DNA from: Jimgerdemannia flammicorona | Taxonomy: Eukaryota > Mucoromycota > Endogonomycetes > Endogonales > Endogonaceae | Direction: 5' to 3' | Assembly: GCA_003990745.1 (NCBI GenBank) | Contig: RBNI01004571.1 | Location: 1 to 13,821 of the forward strand | DNA length: 13,821 bases | In this document: one piece after another, positions 8,210 through 13,821 of the stretch | How positions within the stretch are numbered: position 1 is the stretch's first letter | Layout: each line of letters starts with the position of its first letter | Translations under genes and position numbers: made by a program | The notes under the pieces: generated by a model | Told to the model about the DNA's origin: nothing | Database searches by the model: none | The model's input: the letters and a program-made list of their open reading frames with translations, nothing else

Positions 8210-10124
8210 ATGTCTTCAAGTATTGGTGCTATCAAGATGGCAAGCAACATGCATTCTGGTGAGTATACTGGGCAGGGAGGCCCCAGTGCCTTTGACTGGC
8301 AACATGTGGGGGGGGGGTCGAGGTGCTGATCTTGGCATGCCGAGTGCTTCAATAAGGGGACGTGGGGCCAGAGGTGGTGGCAGAGGAGGTGCAAGACCAC
8401 ATGGGGGAGAGAGGATGACCTTCGTGAATAAGGTCAGGATAGGGAAGCAGGTGACTGGACTGGATGGCTGGCTGGAGCTGGGGAAGGCAGCTGCTTCCTC
8501 GAGTGGCAAGGAGGCCTCTCCACTGGGGGGTCAGCGTAGTGGGGCTGGAGGTATAGTGGCTGAGGTGGTGACTGTTGATGGCAGTGTGACAGGCAATCTG
8601 GAAAAAAATCCAGATGTGACGGCTGATGTGGGACCTGGACAGGGGAGTGGCGTGAGACCCAGGGACCTGGCTGATGGTGTAATGGGCCTGGTGGCAGCCC
8701 CATTACTCAAAAAATCTCGATCGGAATTCGCCATCACACTGTGCTTCCGTGGCTTGGCAGTGATGGCAAAGATGGTGCTGGGGCTGCTGGCTAGTGAGGT
8801 GAAAGGAGCAGCCTCAGTTAAGTTTTTAAAGAAGCTGGAGGCAGTCGAGGTGGGGTTTGAGGAGGAGAGTTTGCTACTGGAGGCAGTGGAGAAGGGTGTG
8901 GTGATTAGAGGGATTTCAGTGCCGATGGCAAGGTGTATGTATTGGGATCCCTGAGTGGTTCATCTGGTGATTATAGACTTGCCGATAGTGAAGAAGGAGG
9001 AGGCAAGGAGGCTGGTCACAGACATGGTGAAGGAGTATAGTGAGGTGGTCGACATTGGGTTCAGGGTATAAGAGGGGACTGAGCTCAGGACAGGTGATGT
9101 GGACGTCTGGCTGAGGCTGTTTGGGATGGAGAATACTGAGAAGGCTAGGGACTGGCCAGTGGCGATGAAGTGGGGCCCAGTGGAGTGTAAGGTTTCGAGG
9201 GTGAAGGGGTCAGAGGAAGAGGAGGAGGATCTGCTGGAGGCTCTCGAGGACTTGGCGGAGGCTGTGGAGAGGAGGCAAAGGGCTTGGAGGGCTTACGAGG
9301 CTAGGATGGTAGTGGAGGTGATTGAGGGCAAGAAGGTGCAAATGGACAAGGTGCTCTGGGAGAAGATGAAGGGGAGACAGCTGCAGAAGGATTTACTGGC
9401 CAGTTTGGATGGGGGACCAAGGGCCGGGGCTATGGAGGAGAGTACCGGAGCGAGCACTAGCATCTGGGCAGAGGCTGGGCAGCAAGGGGGAAAGACAAAG
9501 AAGAGTGGGGGACAGGAGCTGGAGGAGGCGGCAGTGGACACGGCGATGGTGGATGATAATCCGATCCAGTATGGTATTTCTGAGGTGGGTAAAGGAGAGT
9601 TGGAGAATGTGTCAGAGGATGGTTGAGATGAGTCTGTGTGAACTGAGGAGAGGAAGGAAGGAGAGACAGATTTGGTGCAGGTAGCTGAGGTAGTTGGGGG
9701 GGAGAAGTAGCTATTGAGGGTACTGCAGAATGTGGCGGCTGAGGAACTGGGAGAGATCAACTTCTGGGTGATCAGTGAGGAATTCTGGGTGCGAGTGTTG
9801 CGAGGAGAGGAGGTCATGAGGAAGTTGAGAGATGAGATGATGGCAGCTCTTTTGAAGGCGGAGGAGTATGAGGTCACCGAGGCGAGGGAGGCAATGCTCT
9901 TGGGTATTACTAATGAGAGGGCAGCTTATCTGTGGGGGCCACAGAAGGGACTGGAAAAGTGGCAGGTGGTGTGTGAGGAGCACCAGGCATCAATAGAGAT
10001 AGTGGATGGTGAGGACTGTGTGGAATTGTTGGCAGCTCTGGAAGAACAGCAGAATGTGGAGGATGAGATTGCAGTGGAATGGAATCTAGATCTGGCTGGA
10101 GAGGAAGTAAGCATAGAACTGTAG
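8210..10124 (+). pseudogene. LINE ORF1 (RNA-binding protein) with one frameshift and five stops
   Basis: The likely start is ATG 8210-8212 (MSSSIGAIKMASNMHSGEY), in a different frame from the rest. A run of ten G at 8308-8317 would restore one frame if it were nine. After that a single frame runs to the TAG at 10122-10124, broken at 8952 (TGA), 9069 (TAA), 9624 (TGA), 9639 (TGA) and 9708 (TAG). Parts in order: an RGG box (RGRGARGGGRGG, residues ~49-60); a low-complexity Gly/Ala/Ser region; a possible RRM-like unit (VHLVIIDLPIVKKEEARRL, then WPVAMKWGPVECKVSRV); an acidic run (SEEEEED near 9210-9230) followed by a charged helix probably forming a coiled coil; a low-complexity linker; and a Glu-rich helical end. 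LINE ORF1 proteins coat the element RNA. I see no CCHC knuckle. Alternative: the GTG at 8178 keeps one frame but gives an unlikely N-terminus. Confidence 0.75.
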
Positions 10125-10183
10125 ATGAGGGAAAGCAACAATATCAAATATTTTGCTATGAATAGTACAACCAACATTTTTCT
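10125..10183 (+). other. ORF1-ORF2 spacer of the LINE
   Basis: Fifty-nine bp, more AT-rich than either ORF, separate the ORF1 stop from the first ATG of the endonuclease frame. That ATG (10184) sits directly before the conserved N-I-N-G-L, where related proteins usually have a residue or more upstream, so the true ORF2 start may be earlier. Another ATG in a different frame lies at 10158. Confidence 0.6.
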
Positions 10184-13100
10184 ATGAACATCAATGGGCT
10201 TAGAGGGACTGGGAGGCAATGTATGATTTTTGGATGGCTGAAGAAACTGGAGGTGGATCTCTTCTTACTTCAAGATGTACAGTGTGAGAGGGAGGAAGAT
10301 GTACTGGAATGGACAAGAGAGTGGGGTGGGGAGGCAGTTTGGCAGGGTAAAGTGGGAATCCTGGTTAGGAAGGGGAAAGGAGACATTGCAGACACTGGAC
10401 ATTGGGGTAGTAGATTAGTGTGGGGGATATGGCGGAGGCCTGGATGGAACTCAATTGTAGTGGGATCTTGTTACTGCCTGGCTGAAAGGGGGACCCAAGT
10501 GGTATGGATTGGAGATCTGTGGGACTCTGGGCTCTTGGTGGAGGCTGGGGTGGATTGTCTGGGAGGTGATTTTAATATAGTACGGGAGAGTAGACTGGAC
10601 AGAACTGATGGGGGACAGGGTATGGCAGGAAGGAGTGGGGGATTGGAGGAATGGGAAGAGGTGGAGAGACTCAGCTCACTGGTGGATGCCATGCAACTTC
10701 AGGATGGGGATTGACATCTGTATACTCACTGGGTGGGAGGACTTGGTACTAGGATTGATTGGATTCTGACTGCTGAGTGTTGGGGCAATACAGTTTGAGA
10801 GATGATGGAGGTCGAGTGGTGCTCTTGGTCAGATCACTGGGGTATTCAGGGAGGTGGGAGGTTTGGAGGGAGCGGAGAGGGGGCAGGATATTGGCATCTG
10901 AACTCTTCATTGATGGATGAGATAGACCTGTGGAATGCGTGGGTAGTAGAGGTATGAACTAAGGTTAATAATTGGAGGTATGCCAGGATGAGGATTGGAG
11001 ATAGGTGGCGTCGATTGAAATCCGAAGCTCAGAGGTACTAGAGGGAAGTGGGGAAGGAGAGAGGTGCTCAGTGGAGGAGATAGGTCTGATGGGCATCTAG
11101 GAGACTAGAAAGATTACTCCTGAATTAGGCTAAATTACTGGAGGAGGAGGAGTTATTGGACTGGAAGGCTAAGCAGGCTAAGCTGGAAGTGGTGGAACTG
11201 CAGGATCTGTTGAGGGAGGAGGAAGCGTTGCAGGCTCAGGCTATGGCAGCAAGGTTATGGTGGCAGGGATTAGAAGAAGGAGAAAGGCCCACAAGGTTTT
11301 TGTCCTGCCTTCTTCATGCTAGGGGAGCAAGACACTGGTGGGAAGGAGTCCTTAATGATGAGGGAGAGATGGTATTAGGTGTGCAGGAGATCCTGGGCCA
11401 ACTGAGTGCCTGCTGGAGTAACCTCTGGAGTGAAGAGGAGGGAGGGGAGGTGGCGCAGGACATTGAGCAGCATCTAGAAGAGTGGCACCCAAATCCTGCA
11501 GCAGGGTTGAGAGATCTTGGCCAACCAGTTTTGGGAGAGGAGATCCTTCAAGTTCTGGCATCAACAACCCTGGGAATGGCGCCTGGGGAGGATGGTTTGC
11601 CTTGGGACTTCTGGAAATGTATGGCATCTATAGAAGAGGTTCTGGAGGAGATGTTGCTGATGTGTGATGCAGTCATCAGTAATGGGGAGTGGATTGGAGG
11701 GCAGCAGTTGGGGCTGGTATCCCTGTTGAACAAGGACAAAGGGCGTAAGGAGGACTGGAAGAATTGGAGGCCAATTATGCTGCTGGATATGGACCGCAAG
11801 TTGGCCACCAAAATCCTGGTGGTGAGACTACAGAGGGTGGCCCAACAGGTGCTAGGGAAGGAGTAGAGAGGCTTTGTTGGAGGCCGACTGATCCAAGATG
11901 GCACGGCATGGGTTCACGGTGTCATTGAAGGTGCTAGGGCTGCAGGTGTGGATAGCTGCTTGGTTTTCCTGGACCAGAAGAAGGCCTATGATAGGGTTTG
12001 GAGAGTATGGTTAGAGAAGGTACTAGAGCACATTGGGGTACCAGTGGGCATGTGTCGGTCCCTTATTAGACTACTGGAAGGGAGTAGGGCTGTGATTCTG
12101 GTGAATGGACACAGGGGGGCTTCCTTCTCCTTAGGGAGGGGGGTGCCTCAGGGGGATCTGCTGTTACCTATCCTCTATGCCTTTGCTCTGGAGCCATTGT
12201 TGGATTAGATATGGTACAGAGTTGGTGGACTGAATATCTTGGGCATCAATTGGAAGGTGGGGGCCTTTGTGGATGATATGGTGGTTGGATTGGGCTCGGT
12301 GGAGGATGTGGCCATGCTCAAGGAGACAGTTGAGTGATATGAGAGATGTGCTGGAGCAAAACTCAACTGGCACAAGTGTGAGACAATGGTCCTTGGGGAA
12401 GGAGTCATAGGGGGGGATGTCATTGGAACAATTGTCCTAGCTGAAGGAGTGGTATGGTACTTGGGTATCTATTTCTCAGTGTATGGCTCTTTACTTCCCA
12501 AGGAGTGGTGGGAGGGCAAGCTGGTAGAATGGGGGAAAGTACTGATGAGTTGGGGTAGTAGGCAGGTGTTGCTGGTAGGAAGGGTAACTGTTCTGAATGT
12601 GTATTGGATGCCGAAGCTTTGGTATCTGGGCTACCATTTGGACTTCCCTAAGTGGGTGGTTAAAAAGCTTCTCAAGATGGCCTACTCTTGGCTCTGGGCC
12701 AGACGCCAGAGTCAGATTAGCTGGGAGGTACTAGCACTTCCTGTGGATCATAGAGGACTTGGCCTGGTGGACTTTCCCAAGAGGCTACTCTGCTTGAGGG
12801 TGTGGTGGATGAAGAGGGCCAGTGAGTTGAGAGGAGGAGAATGGGTACCCCTTATGCAGCATTTGTGGGAGGTAAGGGTGTCGCCACAGGGTGGCTCAGG
12901 TGATCTACTGTCCTTGGTGGCCTTGGATGGTAGCCAGAGGATGCGATATAAAGGATTCTGGTAGGGAGTGGTAGATGGGGCCCACCGCATTGGGATCCAT
13001 TGGCGAAATACTGAAGGGGATGAGGACTGGGGACTGGCGATGTGGAGGTGGGACAGGCTCTTGTTGGGAGGGAATCTGGCTGAGGACTTCCGCTTAGAGG

Positions 13101-13809
13101 AGAGTATGGAGTGCCTTAGGGGTCTGGGGCAGGACCTTTGGCCAGAGACCTGGCAAGGGGCTGGAATTGGAGAGAGATAGGACTGGGCAGGCATCTGGTC
13201 TTAGATCAAGGTTGTGTCAAGGTGGCTACTGCTAAAACTCTAGGTAGCATGGTGGAGGCTATTGCGTAGAAATGTGATGCTCAATTTTAGGGCAGTCATC
13301 TGGTGGATGGCAGGGTCTTTGATTGTGAGGAGTGTCATAATGTAGGGCAGGAGGGTGGGGTGGTGCAGACTCCTGAGCATTGGCTGGGGGAGTGTGAGAG
13401 TATGGAGAATTTTTGGAGGATAGTTGGAGAGAGGTTGGGAGTATCGGCACCTGACCCTGAGGTGGGTGGGTGGTGGGCAGCACTGCAGTCGAGGCTGGTG
13501 GGGGGGGTGGGGAATAAGTGGCTGATGGTTGGTTGGGCCATTGCAATATGGGTGGGGCTTACAGAACATTGGCGGAGCATCTTTGAGGAGGGCCCCCAGA
13601 GGCCGGTGAGACTGAGGGTAGTGAGGTGGGAGGAGCTGATGCTCGAGCTCTTCAAGGCATGGTGGATTGGTTGGAGCTCCAAGGGGGGGAGATGTAAAAG
13701 TCTAGTAAGGAGAATTGTAGAGAAGAGCAGAGATAGAGTTGCAGTGAGGGTAGATGGGGTGTCATTTGTAGGGACAAGGGAGGGGGGGGGTCCCTGTGGG
13801 ATAGGTTGA
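10184..13809 (+). pseudogene. LINE ORF2: AP-like endonuclease, reverse transcriptase and C-terminal zinc finger, disrupted
   Basis: One frame runs from 10184 to about 13150 and then shifts by one base; the second part is open from ~13183 to the TGA at 13807-13809. The endonuclease (nicks target DNA) shows NINGL, LLQDVQ (Asp where Glu is usual), GDFNIV (~10562-10582), TRIDWI (~10748) and SDH (10829-10837), so most catalytic residues remain. The reverse transcriptase shows NWRPIMLLDMDRKLATK, GFVGGRLIQDG, FLDQKKAYDRV (catalytic Asp 11972-11974), VPQGD (12143-12157) and FVDDMVV (Asp-Asp 12272-12277), then YLGIYFS. The C-terminus has C-x2-C-x14-H-x4-C (13324-13395), the zinc-finger position of L1-like proteins. 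Stops: 10712, 10796, 10955, 11039, 11081, 11087, 11126, 11864, 12206, 12335 and 12962, then 13267 and 13288 in the shifted frame; all TGA or TAG. Tryptophan is strikingly frequent (about 60 in 928 residues of open stretches). Confidence 0.9.
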
Positions 13810-13821
13810 GGGTTTAGGCTA

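Larger units (their letters stand above)
8153..13821 (+). mobile_element. L1-like LINE retrotransposon, nearly full length, nested in the gypsy RT
   Basis: Composition switches within about 20 bp at ~8153, exactly where the gypsy RT reading ends. The element shows a ~57-bp 5' leader, ORF1, a ~60-bp spacer, ORF2 with endonuclease and reverse transcriptase, and a C-terminal zinc finger. It has no RNase H that I can see. The + strand is very rich in G and poor in C (line 13321-13380: 26 G, 7 C). The 3' UTR, tail and downstream target duplication are outside the window. With 18 premature stops and two frameshifts this copy cannot move by itself. It is much less AT-converted than its target and therefore inserted later. 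Confidence 0.9.

Noticed and set aside
10125..10183. Promoter or IRES between ORF1 and ORF2
   Set aside because: The spacer is short and AT-richer than its flanks, but nothing specific in it supports either function.
8952..13290. Stop codon recoding (an altered genetic code or read-through) for the LINE
   Set aside because: TGA, TAG and one TAA occur at positions explained by Arg or Gln codons, two frameshifts are also present, and both ORFs still end in ordinary stops. Decay is simpler.
8952..13290. A-to-I editing of TAG to TGG rescuing the LINE
   Set aside because: At the one stop where I can name the family residue with some confidence (11864, before R-G-F) Gln is expected and not Trp, and the TAA and TGA stops together with the frameshifts would remain.
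8161..13682. Many minus-strand open reading frames of 60-190 codons across the LINE
   Set aside because: They are rich in Pro, Ser and His because they mirror the G-rich coding strand. They have no family motifs and overlap well-identified ORF1 and ORF2 on the + strand.
13396..13809. RNase H domain at the LINE ORF2 C-terminus
   Set aside because: No D-E-D-D pattern or RNase H-like segments are visible; the zinc finger and a basic Trp-rich tail fill the remaining length.

Overview
The window is a transposon graveyard from what is most likely a filamentous fungus with a two-speed (AT-isochore) genome. No ordinary host gene can be supported. The first ~8.15 kb is extremely AT-rich (one hand-counted line, 5101-5160, has 8 G+C in 60) and nearly free of CpG. 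The remaining ~5.67 kb is abruptly GC-richer and very G-heavy on the + strand (line 9181-9240: 30 G, 4 C). The AT-rich part carries fossils of nuclear transposons with transitions on both strands, as expected from repeat-induced point mutation (RIP) or an equivalent process. The species cannot be named from the sequence.

Layout. 1-155: poly(A) start and a short, less AT-rich stretch of unknown nature. 138-319: partial copy of a palindromic hAT-type repeat. 320-1762: AT-rich sequence with no recognisable gene and one weak LTR-like stretch. 1763-3776: a decayed Tc1/mariner element with long (~213 bp) terminal inverted repeats and a minus-strand DD34E transposase fossil. Its N-terminal helix-turn-helix is split by a 443-bp palindromic hAT-type MITE (2903-3345) flanked by an 8-bp target duplication. 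3777-4138: unassigned. ~4139-8152: a decayed Ty3/gypsy LTR retrotransposon in + orientation (possible 5' LTR, gag with a zinc-knuckle remnant, start of reverse transcriptase). ~8153-13821: a nearly full-length L1-like LINE in + orientation, inserted inside the gypsy RT domain. It has ORF1 (RGG box, possible RRM-like fold, acidic and coiled-coil region) and ORF2 (AP-type endonuclease, reverse transcriptase, C-terminal zinc finger). Its 3' UTR and tail lie beyond the window.

History. There are two nests: hAT MITE inside Tc1, and LINE inside gypsy. The LINE is clearly the youngest layer, because it is still GC-rich while its target is fully AT-converted. It is nevertheless dead in this copy: 18 in-frame stops (5 in ORF1, 13 in ORF2) and two frameshifts. 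Every stop can be explained by one C-to-T change on the coding strand (CGA, CAG or CAA to a stop), although the coding strand is full of TGG codons that ordinary two-strand RIP would have turned into stops. This one-strand damage, with the sense-strand C depletion and very high tryptophan content of ORF2, is the most unusual signal in the window.
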